A stretch of DNA of 64,000 bases from Actinomycetes bacterium. GTDB taxonomy: Bacteria > Actinomycetota > Actinomycetes > Actinomycetales > Microbacteriaceae. The DNA is taken from the NCBI GenBank assembly GCA_023386365.1, contig JAEWJX010000069.1, forward strand, positions 1-64,000. Reading direction: 5' to 3'. A program made the translations under genes and the position numbers. Under the pieces are notes generated by a model, which saw nothing but the letters and a program-made list of their open reading frames with translations, ran no database searches and was not told the DNA's origin. Positions 31,863 to 40,522 of the stretch are shown here, piece by piece; within the stretch, counting starts at the first letter, position 1, and every line of letters begins with the position of its first letter.

Positions 31863-34031
31863 TCACGCTTTGCCGAGGAACGCGCGCTCGGCGTCGTCGA
31901 AACGACGCGCCACGGCGGCACGTAGCGCCTCGAACGGCGCCAGCGCGTCGTCGGATGCCAGCAGCGCCTCGGCGGCGGTGCGCGCGTCGGCGATCACCTC
32001 GGCATCCTCCACCACCCGCAGCAGCTTCAGCGACGAACGCCTGCCCGACTGGGTACCACCCAGCACATCCCCTTCGCGGCGGAGTTCGAGGTCGGCCTGG
32101 GCGAGTTCGAACCCGTCGAGGGTGGCCGCCACGGCGTCGACCCGCTCGCGGGCGAGGGTGGTCGGCTCGGCCCGCGTCACGAACAGCGCGATCCCGGGCA
32201 CCCCGCCGCGGCCCACACGCCCGCGCAGCTGGTGCAGCTGCGCCACCCCGAACCGGTCGGCGTCGAGCACGATCATCGTCGAGGCGTTCGGCACATCCAC
32301 CCCCACCTCGATCACGGTGGTGGCGACGAGCACGTCGATATCGCCGGCGGCGAAGGCGCGCATGGTGCGGTCCTTCTCCTCCCCCGACATGCGTCCATGC
32401 AGCGGCTCGATGCGGCGACCGGCCAGCGACGGATGGGTGCGCAGGCGCGCGAGGGTCTCGTCGACCGCGGCGGGTGGCAGCTTCACCTCGACACCCTCCT
32501 CGGCCTCGGCGAGCGCCTCGGCATCCGCCTCCTCCACCTCGCCGGCCTCGATCGCCGGGCACACCACGAACCCCTGGCGACCTTCCGCCAACTCCTCCGA
32601 GAGGCGCTCCCAGACCCGCCCCTCCCACCCGGGGTGCTCGGCGAGCGGCACCACGTGGGAGGTGATCGGCGCGCGCCCCGCCGGGAGGGTGCGCAGCGTC
32701 GACACGTCGAGGTCGCCGAAGACGGTCATCGCGACGGTGCGCGGGATGGGGGTGGCGCTCAGCACGAGCACGTGCGGCGCCTGCCCCTTCAGCCGGATCG
32801 CCTCGCGCTGCTCCACCCCGAACCGGTGCTGCTCGTCGACCACTACGAGGCCCAGGTCGGCGAAGGTCACGTTGTCGCCGAGCAGCGCGTGGGTGCCGAC
32901 GACGATCGCCGCGCCCCCGGATGCCGCCGCCAGCATCGCCTTGCGGCGTTCGGCGGTCGGCAGCTGGCCGGTGAGCAGCGTCACCCGCAGGCGTGCCGCG
33001 AGGTCGGGGCCGAGCATCGCCACGATCGAGCGCAGGTGCTGACCGGCGAGCACCTCGGTGGGGGCGAGGAACGCCGACTGGCCGCCCGACTCCGCCACGG
33101 CGAGCATCGCCCGCAACGCGACGAGCGTCTTACCGGAGCCGACCTCGCCCTGCAGCAGCCGGTTCATCGGGATGCCGTCGCGCAGCTCCGCCTCGATCTG
33201 CTCACCCACCTCCCGCTGGTCGGCGGTGAGGGGCCACGGCAGCGACGCCTCGAAGCCCTGCGAGATCGGGCCGGGGATGCGCGCGGGACCCGTGACGGAG
33301 CGCCGCGCCTCACGCTGCTGCAGCAGCGCCAACTGCAGCACCAGCGCCTCCTGGAACCGCAGCGCGTCGCGGGCCTGCCGCCAGTCGGAGTCGGTCTGCG
33401 GGCGGTGCACCTTCTCGATCGCGTCGCGGTAACCCATCAGCCCGCGCGACGCCCGCACCTCATCCGGAACCGGGTCGGGCAGCGCCGGCAGCACATCCAG
33501 CACCGTCTCGACCGCCTTCTGCAGCTTCCAGCTGGGGAAGGATGCGGTGGCCGGGTACAGCGGCACCGGCGTCTCGGCCCAACGCTTCGCCTGGTCGGCG
33601 TCCATGACCGCCGCGACCTCCGGATCGAAGAGCTCGTAGTCGGGGTGGGTCAGCTGCCGGGTGCCGCGGTAGGCGCCGATCTTGCCGGAGAAGATGCCGC
33701 GCACCCCGGGCCGCAGTTCGGCTTTGCGGAACGGCTGATTGAAGAACGTGAGCGTGAGAGAGCCAAGTCCGTCGCTGATGGTCGCCTCGAGGATCGACCC
33801 GCGCCGGTTCTGCATGCGCCGCTCGGTGACGGAACGCACCTCGGCGACGATGGTGACCGGCTCGTCGATGCGCAGCTCGCTGAGCGCGGTCAGCTCGCCG
33901 CGGCGGGCGTAGCGGCGCGGATAGTGGGCGAGCAGGTCGCCCACCGTGCGCAGCCCGAACGCCTTCTCGAGCACCTGCGCCGTGCGACCGCCGAGCGCGG
34001 ACGCGAGCTTGGCATCCAGCGGCGAATCCAC
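31863..34031 (-). CDS. recG: ATP-dependent DNA helicase RecG
   Basis: A 722-aa superfamily 2 helicase for replication-fork regression and Holliday junction processing. The N-terminal wedge/OB region is followed by helicase motifs: Walker A GEVGSGKTLVAL, motif II VVVDEQHRFGVEQR, motif III LSATPIPRT, and motifs V/VI in TTVIEVGVDVPNA and HQLRGRVGRGGVPG. The C-terminal RecG wedge-binding segment contains RREGDVLGGTQSGRRSSLKL. Full length; the start MDSPLDAKLASALG is a reasonable choice. Confidence 0.96.
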   Translation of the reverse strand: MDSPLDAKLASALGGRTAQVLEKAFGLRTVGDLLAHYPRRYARRGELTALSELRIDEPVTIVAEVRSVTERRMQNRRGSILEATISDGLGSLTLTFFNQPFRKAELRPGVRGIFSGKIGAYRGTRQLTHPDYELFDPEVAAVMDADQAKRWAETPVPLYPATASFPSWKLQKAVETVLDVLPALPDPVPDEVRASRGLMGYRDAIEKVHRPQTDSDWRQARDALRFQEALVLQLALLQQREARRSVTGPARIPGPISQGFEASLPWPLTADQREVGEQIEAELRDGIPMNRLLQGEVGSGKTLVALRAMLAVAESGGQSAFLAPTEVLAGQHLRSIVAMLGPDLAARLRVTLLTGQLPTAERRKAMLAAASGGAAIVVGTHALLGDNVTFADLGLVVVDEQHRFGVEQREAIRLKGQAPHVLVLSATPIPRTVAMTVFGDLDVSTLRTLPAGRAPITSHVVPLAEHPGWEGRVWERLSEELAEGRQGFVVCPAIEAGEVEEADAEALAEAEEGVEVKLPPAAVDETLARLRTHPSLAGRRIEPLHGRMSGEEKDRTMRAFAAGDIDVLVATTVIEVGVDVPNASTMIVLDADRFGVAQLHQLRGRVGRGGVPGIALFVTRAEPTTLARERVDAVAATLDGFELAQADLELRREGDVLGGTQSGRRSSLKLLRVVEDAEVIADARTAAEALLASDDALAPFEALRAAVARRFDDAERAFLGKA

Positions 34032-34076
34032 CCTCCGAGCGTACCGAGCGCCTGCGACCGTCCGCTCCGGCGCGCG

Positions 34077-34946
34077 TCACCCTCCCGAACGGAACAGCCG
34101 CGCCACGGCCACCATGTCGGCATCCGCAAACCCGGCCTCGGCGGTGCGACCGTACAGCGACGCCACCAGCTCGAGGATGGGCGTGGTCGCGCCGGCCGCC
34201 CGCGCGGCGTCCAGCGACAGGCCGCAGTTCTTCACCACATCCGAGACCGCCGCCTGGGCCGACTCGTCGCCGGAGACCAGCTTCGCGCCCTTCACCCGAC
34301 CGATGGCGCTGTCCATCGGGCTGGCCTCCAGCACCCGCAGCATCGCGTCGAGGTCGACGCCCGCGGCCTCCGCGGTCGCGATCGACTCCGCGAGCGCCGC
34401 CACCATCGCCATCATGTAGTGGTTCACCGCCAGCTTCGTGCGCAGCGCCCCCGGCACCGGGCCGCACGGCACCGCCGCCACCCCGAGCGGCGCGAGCAGG
34501 TCCGCGGTCTCGGTGAGGTCGGCGTCGTCGGCGCCCGCCAGCATCAGCACGAGCCGGCCCTGCTCGGCGGGAACCCGCGACCCCGACACGGGCGCCTCCA
34601 CATAGCGTCCGCCCGCGGCCCGGATCTCGGCGTCGAGAGCCGTCGAGTAGGCGGGCGAGTTGGTGCCCATCACCACGACCCGGCGACCCGCGACGCGGCG
34701 CGCGAACGCCTCACCGCCCCGGCCGAGCACCTCATCCGTCGCCGGTTCGTCGCGCAGCATCAGGATCACGGTGTCGGATGCCGCGAACAGGGCATCCGGA
34801 TCGGCGGCGAGCGCCGCACCGCGCGCCACCAGCCCCGCGCACGACTCGGTGTGACGGCTCCACACCGCGAGCGGAACCCCCGCGTCGAGCAGCCTGCCCG
34901 CCATCGGCGCGCCCATGATGCCGATCCCGGCGAACCCCACAGTCAT
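34077..34946 (-). CDS. NAD(P)-dependent beta-hydroxyacid dehydrogenase (HIBADH family)
   Basis: A 289-aa dehydrogenase. The N-terminal dinucleotide motif is GFAGIGIMGAPMAGRLLDAG, the substrate region is APVSGSRVPAEQGRL, and the catalytic Lys lies in GALRTKLAVNHYMMAMVA. Family members include 3-hydroxyisobutyrate, tartronate-semialdehyde and glyoxylate/succinic-semialdehyde reductases; the exact substrate is not decided. The last codons and stop lie in a sequence matching one arm of the hairpin at 26495-26562. Confidence 0.88.
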   Translation of the reverse strand: MTVGFAGIGIMGAPMAGRLLDAGVPLAVWSRHTESCAGLVARGAALAADPDALFAASDTVILMLRDEPATDEVLGRGGEAFARRVAGRRVVVMGTNSPAYSTALDAEIRAAGGRYVEAPVSGSRVPAEQGRLVLMLAGADDADLTETADLLAPLGVAAVPCGPVPGALRTKLAVNHYMMAMVAALAESIATAEAAGVDLDAMLRVLEASPMDSAIGRVKGAKLVSGDESAQAAVSDVVKNCGLSLDAARAAGATTPILELVASLYGRTAEAGFADADMVAVARLFRSGG

Positions 34947-35036
34947 GGCGGCATCCTCCTCCAGCGCACAGGCCGCGTCTGCGGCCACCGGAGAATCGGC
35001 GGCCCGCATGTCGCCGCCGCGTGCCAGGATCGGCGC

Positions 35037-35381
35037 ATGGGAACGGTCGACGACTACCTCGCCAGCCTCGACGACACCGCGCGGCCCACCGTCGAGCACA
35101 TCTACTCCATCGCCCGCGAGACAGTCCCCGACGCCGAGCAGGGCCTCGGCTACGGCATGCCCGCCCTCGTCTACCGCGGCAAGCCGCTGCTGTCGGTCAT
35201 GCGCGCCAAGGCGCACGTCGGCATCTACCCGTTCAGCCCCGACGCGATCACCGCCGTCTCCGACCTGCTCGACGGGGTCGACCACGCGAAGGGCACCATC
35301 CGCACGCCCGTCGACACCCCGCTGCCCGACGACCTCATCCGCCGCCTCGTCACCGAGCGGCGGGCGCAGATCGACGGATGA
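35037..35381 (+). CDS. DUF1801 / YdhG-like family protein
   Basis: A 114-aa protein of the DUF1801 (YdhG/YjbR-like) type: VDDYLASLDDTARPTVEHIY, then LGYGMPALVYRGKPLLSVM and HVGIYPFSPDAI. Many relatives have a conserved basic patch, but no biochemical function is established. It is divergent from the HIBADH-family gene and 28 bp upstream of rsmD. A second nearby ATG was not preferred because homologues start at this position. Confidence 0.83.
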   Translation: MGTVDDYLASLDDTARPTVEHIYSIARETVPDAEQGLGYGMPALVYRGKPLLSVMRAKAHVGIYPFSPDAITAVSDLLDGVDHAKGTIRTPVDTPLPDDLIRRLVTERRAQIDG

Positions 35382-35397
35382 GGTGCCCCGGTTTCGC

Positions 35398-35403
35398 TAG
35401 CCT
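35398..35403 (+). promoter_or_regulatory. Candidate -10 box of leaderless rsmD
   Basis: TAGCCT (within GCTAGCCTG) ends 6 nt before the GTG start of rsmD, which has no Shine-Dalgarno. The same GCTAGCCTG motif precedes the DUF3515 gene. Confidence 0.45.
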
Positions 35404-35409
35404 GAGCGC

Positions 35410-35976
35410 GTGACCCGCATCATCGCCGGATTCGCCGGCTCCCTCGCGCTGGCCGTCCCCAAGTCGGGTACGCGCCCCACGAGCGACCGCGTGCGCGAGG
35501 CGATCTTCTCGGCGCTCGACGCCCGCGGGCTGGTGGCGGGGGCACGCGTGCTCGACCTGTACGCCGGATCGGGAGCCCTGGGCCTCGAGGCCGCCTCCCG
35601 GGGTGCCGCCGAGGTGACGCTGGTCGACAGCTCCCGTGAGGCCGCCACCGTCTCGCGCCGCAACGCCGAACGGGTCGCCCGTGCGGCGCCCGCTCGCGCG
35701 ATCCCGCAGGTTCGTACGGTCGTGCAGCCGGTGCAGGCGTTCCTCACCGGCGCGGTCGGTGGATGGAACCTGGTGTTCCTCGACCCGCCGTACGACCTCA
35801 ACGGCGCCGTACTCGTCGACGACCTGCTGCTGCTGGCCCCGCGCGTCGCCGCGGATGCGGTGATCGTGGTGGAGCGTTCAGCTCGTGACCCGGAGCCCGC
35901 GTGGCCGACCGGTCTCGCCCTCGACCGGCGCACCGCCTACGGCGACACCGCCGTGTTCTGGCTCTCCCCCAGCTGA
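35410..35976 (+). CDS. rsmD: 16S rRNA (guanine(966)-N2)-methyltransferase
   Basis: A 188-aa SAM-dependent methyltransferase acting on the 30S subunit. SAM-binding motif I is VLDLYAGSGALGLEAASRG and catalytic motif IV is LVFLDPPYDL. The N-terminal RIIAGFAGSLALAVPKSGT matches the RsmD start (usually RIIAG..G..L..P..G..RPT). It starts at GTG. In many actinobacteria rsmD lies near recG and coaD, and all three are close here, although recG and coaD are on the opposite strand. Confidence 0.95.
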   Translation: MTRIIAGFAGSLALAVPKSGTRPTSDRVREAIFSALDARGLVAGARVLDLYAGSGALGLEAASRGAAEVTLVDSSREAATVSRRNAERVARAAPARAIPQVRTVVQPVQAFLTGAVGGWNLVFLDPPYDLNGAVLVDDLLLLAPRVAADAVIVVERSARDPEPAWPTGLALDRRTAYGDTAVFWLSPS

Positions 35977-35982
35977 CCTGGG

Positions 35983-36969
35983 CTAGCCGGCGGCTCCGTC
36001 CCAGTCGGCGTACGGGTCCCAGCCGCCGCGGGCATCGAAGGGGCGTCCGTCGACGGTCAGCGGCGCGGATGCGGCGGGCAGCACCCGCCCGATCGCACGG
36101 AACCCGGATGGCAGGTCCGCCGCATTCGGGAATGTCGCCAACAGCGCGTGGTTCTCGCCGCCGGTGAGCGCCATCGGCGACCCGACCGCGGCCGAGTCGA
36201 GGTCGACGACCACGCCGGACGCCTCGGCGAGTCGGCGGGCGTCGAGGGCGAGCCCGTCGCTCACGTCCATCATGGCCGTGGCTCCCGCGAGTGCTGCCCG
36301 CACGCCGTCGCCGATCGGCGGCGAGGGGGCGAGCTGCGCGTCGAGGGCGTCATCGAACTCGGGGCGGAGGGCGGCGGCGAGTGCCGCGTCGGGGAGGCCG
36401 TCCGCATCCACCGCCCGTGCGAAGAGGAGGGCGATGCCTTCGCCGGCGAGCGCCAGGTCGCCGCTGACCGCCACCACATCCCCCGGGCGCGCCCCGGAGC
36501 GCAGCACCGGCGCACGCCCCTCGAGGTCGCCGAACGCCGTCACGGCGACGGTGAGCGTGTCGGACGCCGACAGGTCGCCGCCGACCACCCCGCATCCGGG
36601 CGCGAGTGCCGCGCACGCCTCCCGCAGACCGTCGGCGAACTGCTCCAACCAGCTCACGGGGGTCTGGACGGGCGCGACGAGCGCCACCACGAGGGCCGTC
36701 GGACGTGCACCCATCGCGGCGACGTCGGCGAGATTCGAGGCGGCAGCCTTCCAGCCGAGCTGCCGGGCACTCGACCAGGCGAGACGGAAGTCGGGCCCGT
36801 GCACCAGCGTGTCGGTGGTCACCACGAAGCGCCCGTCGGGGGCGGCGACGACCGCCGCGTCGTCGCCCGGGCCGAGCAGCGCCGCATCCGCATCCGGCAG
36901 CCGCGGGAAGATGCGCCGCAGCACCGCCCCCTCGCCGAGGGATCCGAGGGTCTCGTCCGCGACGTCCAC
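35983..36969 (-). CDS. thiL: Thiamine-monophosphate kinase
   Basis: A 328-aa ThiL that phosphorylates thiamine monophosphate to the diphosphate. It belongs to the AIRS/PurM-like ATPase family. Diagnostic segments are GEGAVLRRIFPRL, LLGPGDDAAVV, WKAAASNLADVAAMGARPTA, VGGDLSASD and MMDVSDGLALDARRLAEASG. Convergent with rsmD (6-bp gap) and divergent from the DUF3515 lipoprotein gene. Confidence 0.95.
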   Translation of the reverse strand: MDVADETLGSLGEGAVLRRIFPRLPDADAALLGPGDDAAVVAAPDGRFVVTTDTLVHGPDFRLAWSSARQLGWKAAASNLADVAAMGARPTALVVALVAPVQTPVSWLEQFADGLREACAALAPGCGVVGGDLSASDTLTVAVTAFGDLEGRAPVLRSGARPGDVVAVSGDLALAGEGIALLFARAVDADGLPDAALAAALRPEFDDALDAQLAPSPPIGDGVRAALAGATAMMDVSDGLALDARRLAEASGVVVDLDSAAVGSPMALTGGENHALLATFPNAADLPSGFRAIGRVLPAASAPLTVDGRPFDARGGWDPYADWDGAAG

Positions 36970-36992
36970 CCGGCAAGGCTAGCCTGGAGAGG

Positions 36993-37502
36993 ATGCGTAC
37001 AGCCCGAGCCGCCGGCGCCGTCCTCCTGACGGCGGTCGCCATGGCGACCCTCGGCGGTTGCGCCTCGATCGTGCCGATGGAGCCCGCCGCCGACGCCAAC
37101 AACCCGGGGTGCGCGGATGTGATCGTGCGGCTCCCCGAGACCGTCGGCGACCTGGAGCGGCGCGAGACGAACGCGCAGGCGACGGGCGCCTGGGGTTCCC
37201 CCACCGGGGTGCTGCTGTACTGCGGTGTCGAGGTGCCGAGCGCATCCACCTACACCTGCGTCGAGGTGGATGGGGTGTTCTGGCTGCGCGACGATGACGC
37301 CACCGAGGCCCCCACCTACACGTTCCGCCTCTACGGGCGCGAGCCGGCCATCGACGTGGTGATCGACACCGAGCAGGTGGGCACCTTCCCGGCGCTCACC
37401 GACCTGGGTCGCGCCATCTCGTACACCCGCCCGAACGGCCACGAGTGCGTCGGCGTCGAGGACTCGACCCCCGTGCCGACCCCGTCACCGACCGGCGGCT
37501 AA
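36993..37502 (+). CDS. DUF3515 family lipoprotein
   Basis: A 169-aa lipoprotein with signal peptide and lipobox TLGGC (Cys23). The mature part has the DUF3515 pattern: NPGCADVIVRLPETVGDLER, TGAWGSPTGVLLYCGVE and FRLYGREPAIDVVID, with several conserved cysteines. Function unknown. DUF3515 genes are typically found next to ddl and thiL in actinobacteria, as here. A TAGCCT box and a GGAGAGG SD-like stretch precede the ATG. Its last 4 bp overlap the convergent ddl stop. Confidence 0.88.
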   Translation: MRTARAAGAVLLTAVAMATLGGCASIVPMEPAADANNPGCADVIVRLPETVGDLERRETNAQATGAWGSPTGVLLYCGVEVPSASTYTCVEVDGVFWLRDDDATEAPTYTFRLYGREPAIDVVIDTEQVGTFPALTDLGRAISYTRPNGHECVGVEDSTPVPTPSPTGG

Positions 37503-38581
37503 CGCCGCGAGGCGAGGCCGAGTTCGATGAGCTCGGTGATGAGCTCCGGGTAGCTCATGCCGCTGGCCTGCCAGCAGCTGGGGAACATCGAGATCGGCGT
37601 GAAGCCGGGCATCGTGTTGATCTCGTTCACGATGAAGCCCTCACCACCCAGGAAGAAATCCACCCGGGCGAGGCCGGCGCCGCCGATCGCCTCGAACGCG
37701 CGCGCCGCGATCCGCTGCATCTCCCGCAGCTCGCCGGTGCCGAGGTCGGCGGGGCAGATCAGCTGTGCCGCATCCGGGTCGAGGTACTTCGCCTCGAAGT
37801 CGTAGAACTCGCGCCCGGTCACCACGATCTCGCCCGCCACGCTCACCCGCGGCGCGGCGCCGTCACGGCCTTCCAGCACGGCGCACTCCACCTCGCGGCC
37901 CACGATCGCCGCCTCGACGAGCACCGTCGTATCTTCCTCGAACGCGATCTCGACGGCCGCGTCGAGCTCGGCCCAGTCGGCGACCTTCGTGACCCCCACC
38001 GACGACCCGGCGCGCGACGGCTTCACGAACACCGGCAGCCCGAGCGCACGCACGCGCCGTTCGAACAGCTCGCGGTCACGCGTCCAGCGGGCCGGCGTCA
38101 ACGTCACCCACGGCGCCACCTCGACGCCCGCAGCCCCCAGCACCGACTTGGTCATGTGCTTGTCCATGGCGAGGGCGGATGCGAGCACGCCGTTCCCGAC
38201 GTAGGGCAGGTCGAGCAGTTCCAGCTCCCCCTGCACCGTGCCGTCTTCGCCGAACCGGCCGTGCAGGATCGGGAACACCACGTCGATGTCGCCGAGCGAC
38301 GACTCGGTGCCGTCGGCCGCGACGAGCGTGAACCGCCGCGACCCCGCCGCATCCGGGAGACGCACCCGGGTGCCGTTGTCAACCACGGCGGGCAGGTCGG
38401 CGCGCAAGCTGAAGAGGTCCGGGTCGTCGGGCTGCAGGGTCCAGGCGCCGTCGCGGGTGATGCCGATGGGCACCACCTCGAAACGCCCACGGTCGATGGC
38501 CGACAGCACGCCCGCGGCGGTGGCGCAGGAGATGCCGTGCTCGCTGGAGCGTCCGCCGAACAGCAGGGCGACGCGGATCAT
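37499..38581 (-). CDS. ddl: D-alanine--D-alanine ligase
   Basis: A 360-aa ATP-grasp ligase making D-Ala-D-Ala for peptidoglycan. The N-terminal VALLFGGRSSEHGISCATA, ILHGRFGEDGTVQGELEL, FVKPSRAGSSVGVTKV and C-terminal LARVDFFLGGEGFIVNEINT with MPGFTPISMFP all match Ddl. It lies 28 bp downstream of gpsA on the same strand, so peptidoglycan and phospholipid precursor genes are linked. Confidence 0.95.
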   Translation of the reverse strand: MIRVALLFGGRSSEHGISCATAAGVLSAIDRGRFEVVPIGITRDGAWTLQPDDPDLFSLRADLPAVVDNGTRVRLPDAAGSRRFTLVAADGTESSLGDIDVVFPILHGRFGEDGTVQGELELLDLPYVGNGVLASALAMDKHMTKSVLGAAGVEVAPWVTLTPARWTRDRELFERRVRALGLPVFVKPSRAGSSVGVTKVADWAELDAAVEIAFEEDTTVLVEAAIVGREVECAVLEGRDGAAPRVSVAGEIVVTGREFYDFEAKYLDPDAAQLICPADLGTGELREMQRIAARAFEAIGGAGLARVDFFLGGEGFIVNEINTMPGFTPISMFPSCWQASGMSYPELITELIELGLASRR

Positions 38582-38609
38582 GCGGCCTCCAGGCGTTGGA
38601 CGGCCCGGG

Positions 38610-39653
38610 TCATTCGCCCTGCGGCACGTCGGTGTCGGTCGTGAGATGCGGGGCGATGTCCCGCGGGTCCAGCGTACCCGCCAGCACCTCGGCCACCTGG
38701 CTGACGATCGGCATCTCGACGCCGCGTTCCGCCGCCAGTTCGAGGATCGGCGCCACCGACGAGATGCCCTCGGCGGTCTGGTTCATCTGCGCGATGACCT
38801 CGTGGTAGTCGTAGCCCTGCCCGAGCAGGCGTCCGGCGGTGTTGTTCCGCGACAGCGGCGACTCGCAGGTGGCGATGAGGTCGCCGAGGCCGGCGAGGCC
38901 GCTGAGCGTCTCGGGGCGCGCACCGAAGGCGACCGCGAAGTCGGTCATCTCGACCAGCCCACGCGTGATGATCGACGCCTTCGTGTTCTCGCCATAGCCG
39001 ACGCCGTCGACGATGCCGATCGCCACCGCGATGAGGTTCTTCAGCACGCCGCCGAACTCGGTGCCCACCACGTCGGTGTTCACGAACGAGCGGAAGTACG
39101 GGTTGCGGGCCGCCAAGGCGACCGCGGATGCCGTGTCGAGAGTCGCGGACGACACGACGGCCGCCGTGGGCTGCTCCTTCGCGATCTCGAGCGCCAGGTT
39201 GGGGCCCGACACCACGGCGATGCGCTCCGGGCCCACCTCGAGCTCCTGCGCGATCACCTCGCTCATGCGGTAGCGGGTGCCCTTCTCGACGCCCTTCATG
39301 AGCGACACGACGGGCACGCCGTCGGGGATCAGTTCCCGCACGATCCGCAGGTTTTCGCGCAGCGACTGGCTGGGGACCGACAGGTACACCTGCTCGGCGC
39401 CCTCCAGCACCTCCGGCAGGCGGCTCGACGACGACAGGCCGGTCGGCAGGTTGATGCCCGGCAGGTAGTCGGAGTTGCGGTGCGACTGGGTGATCTCGCG
39501 GGCGATCTCGGGGCGCCTCGCCCAGAGCGCCACCCGCGCCCCGCCGTCGGCGAGGATCTTGGCGAAGGTGGTGCCCCACGATCCGGCACCGAGCACGGCA
39601 ATGCGGCGCGGCTCAGCGCCTTCGTCGGAAGTCACCCGGCTATTCTCCCCCAC
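38610..39653 (-). CDS. gpsA: Glycerol-3-phosphate dehydrogenase [NAD(P)+]
   Basis: A 347-aa dehydrogenase that reduces dihydroxyacetone phosphate to sn-glycerol-3-phosphate for phospholipid synthesis. The Rossmann motif is IAVLGAGSWGTTFAKILADG, the catalytic Lys is in EFGGVLKNLIAVAIGIVDG, and the substrate loop is NTKASIITRGLVEM. The ATG at 39653 is used; a downstream GTG at about 39635 is possible. The EI24 gene on the other strand separates it from the plsC-like gene, so it needs its own promoter in the 38-bp gap. Confidence 0.95.
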   Translation of the reverse strand: MGENSRVTSDEGAEPRRIAVLGAGSWGTTFAKILADGGARVALWARRPEIAREITQSHRNSDYLPGINLPTGLSSSSRLPEVLEGAEQVYLSVPSQSLRENLRIVRELIPDGVPVVSLMKGVEKGTRYRMSEVIAQELEVGPERIAVVSGPNLALEIAKEQPTAAVVSSATLDTASAVALAARNPYFRSFVNTDVVGTEFGGVLKNLIAVAIGIVDGVGYGENTKASIITRGLVEMTDFAVAFGARPETLSGLAGLGDLIATCESPLSRNNTAGRLLGQGYDYHEVIAQMNQTAEGISSVAPILELAAERGVEMPIVSQVAEVLAGTLDPRDIAPHLTTDTDVPQGE

Positions 39654-39679
39654 CGGTGCCCCGTTGCGGCTCAGGCCGC

Positions 39680-39685
39680 TACCGT
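39680..39685 (+). promoter_or_regulatory. Candidate -10 box of leaderless EI24 gene
   Basis: TACCGT ends 6 nt before the GTG start at 39692 in a gap of only 38 bp to divergent gpsA. The spacing repeats that of rsmD and cofD. Confidence 0.35.
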
Positions 39686-39691
39686 GGAGCC

Positions 39692-40522
39692 GTGAGCAGC
39701 GACCCGCCCGCAGCGAACGCGCCCCGCCACGGCGTCCTCGGTGAGTTCGTCGCGGGTTTCGTGGTGCTGGGGCGGGGCTTCGCCACCTGGCGTCGGCACC
39801 CGCGCCTGATGCTGCTGGGTTTCATCCCCGCGCTCATCGTCGGTTCGGTGATCGCCGTGGTGCTCACCCTCATCGTCGTCAACATCTACGGGATCGGCCA
39901 CGGGCTGGTGCGCCCGTTCAGCCACCACCTCGACCCGGTGTGGAGTGAGATCGCCGCCTACGGCGCGGGGGCGGCGGTCATCGCGATCGTCGCGGTGCTG
40001 GCGGTGTTCGCCTTCACCGCCCTGTCGCTGCTGCTCGGCGAGCCGGTGTACACCCGGATCTGGCGGGCGGTGGAGCAGGACCTCGGCGGCCATCCCCCCA
40101 CCCACGAGGCCGGGTTCTGGCGCACGGTGGGCGACTCGGGTCGCATCGTGCTGCAGACGGTACTCGCGGCCGTCGTGGTCGCGTTCGTCGCACTCATCCC
40201 GCTCATCGGACCGCCGATCGCGGCGGTCGGCGGCGCGCTGGTGACCGGGCGCCTGGTCGGGCTGGAGCTGACTGCGCGGCCGCTCGAGGCGCGCGGACTC
40301 ACCCGCACGCAGCGCGCACGCGTGCTTCGCACCCGCAACCCGCGCCTGATCGGCTTCGGAGTGGCGGTGCACCTCTGCTACGCGGTGCCGATGGGGGCGA
40401 TCCTGGTGATGCCGGCCGCGGTCGCGGGGGCGACGATCCTCGCGCGCCTGGCCACCGAATCCGACGGGTTCTCGCCCCCGCAGGAGTCCGCTCAGGACTC
40501 GAAGCGCCCCGTCTCCGACTGA
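39692..40522 (+). CDS. EI24/CysZ-like multi-pass membrane protein
   Basis: A 276-aa membrane protein of the EI24 (PF07264-type) family, related in topology to CysZ. It has an N-terminal GRGFATWRRHPRLMLLGFIP motif typical of EI24, several long hydrophobic segments, and a cytosolic loop with RTQRARVLRTRNPRLIGFGV before the last helices. CysZ is a sulfate permease; for actinobacterial EI24 proteins the role is not established. It is inserted, in opposite orientation, between plsC-like and gpsA genes. Its 3' end overlaps the convergent plsC-like gene by 31 bp. Confidence 0.82.
   Translation: MSSDPPAANAPRHGVLGEFVAGFVVLGRGFATWRRHPRLMLLGFIPALIVGSVIAVVLTLIVVNIYGIGHGLVRPFSHHLDPVWSEIAAYGAGAAVIAIVAVLAVFAFTALSLLLGEPVYTRIWRAVEQDLGGHPPTHEAGFWRTVGDSGRIVLQTVLAAVVVAFVALIPLIGPPIAAVGGALVTGRLVGLELTARPLEARGLTRTQRARVLRTRNPRLIGFGVAVHLCYAVPMGAILVMPAAVAGATILARLATESDGFSPPQESAQDSKRPVSD

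Noticed and set aside
32232..35381. Plus-strand ORF of about 1050 codons across recG and the dehydrogenase gene
   Set aside because: Only its last 115 codons (from 35037) are a real gene (DUF1801); the rest is antisense to recG.
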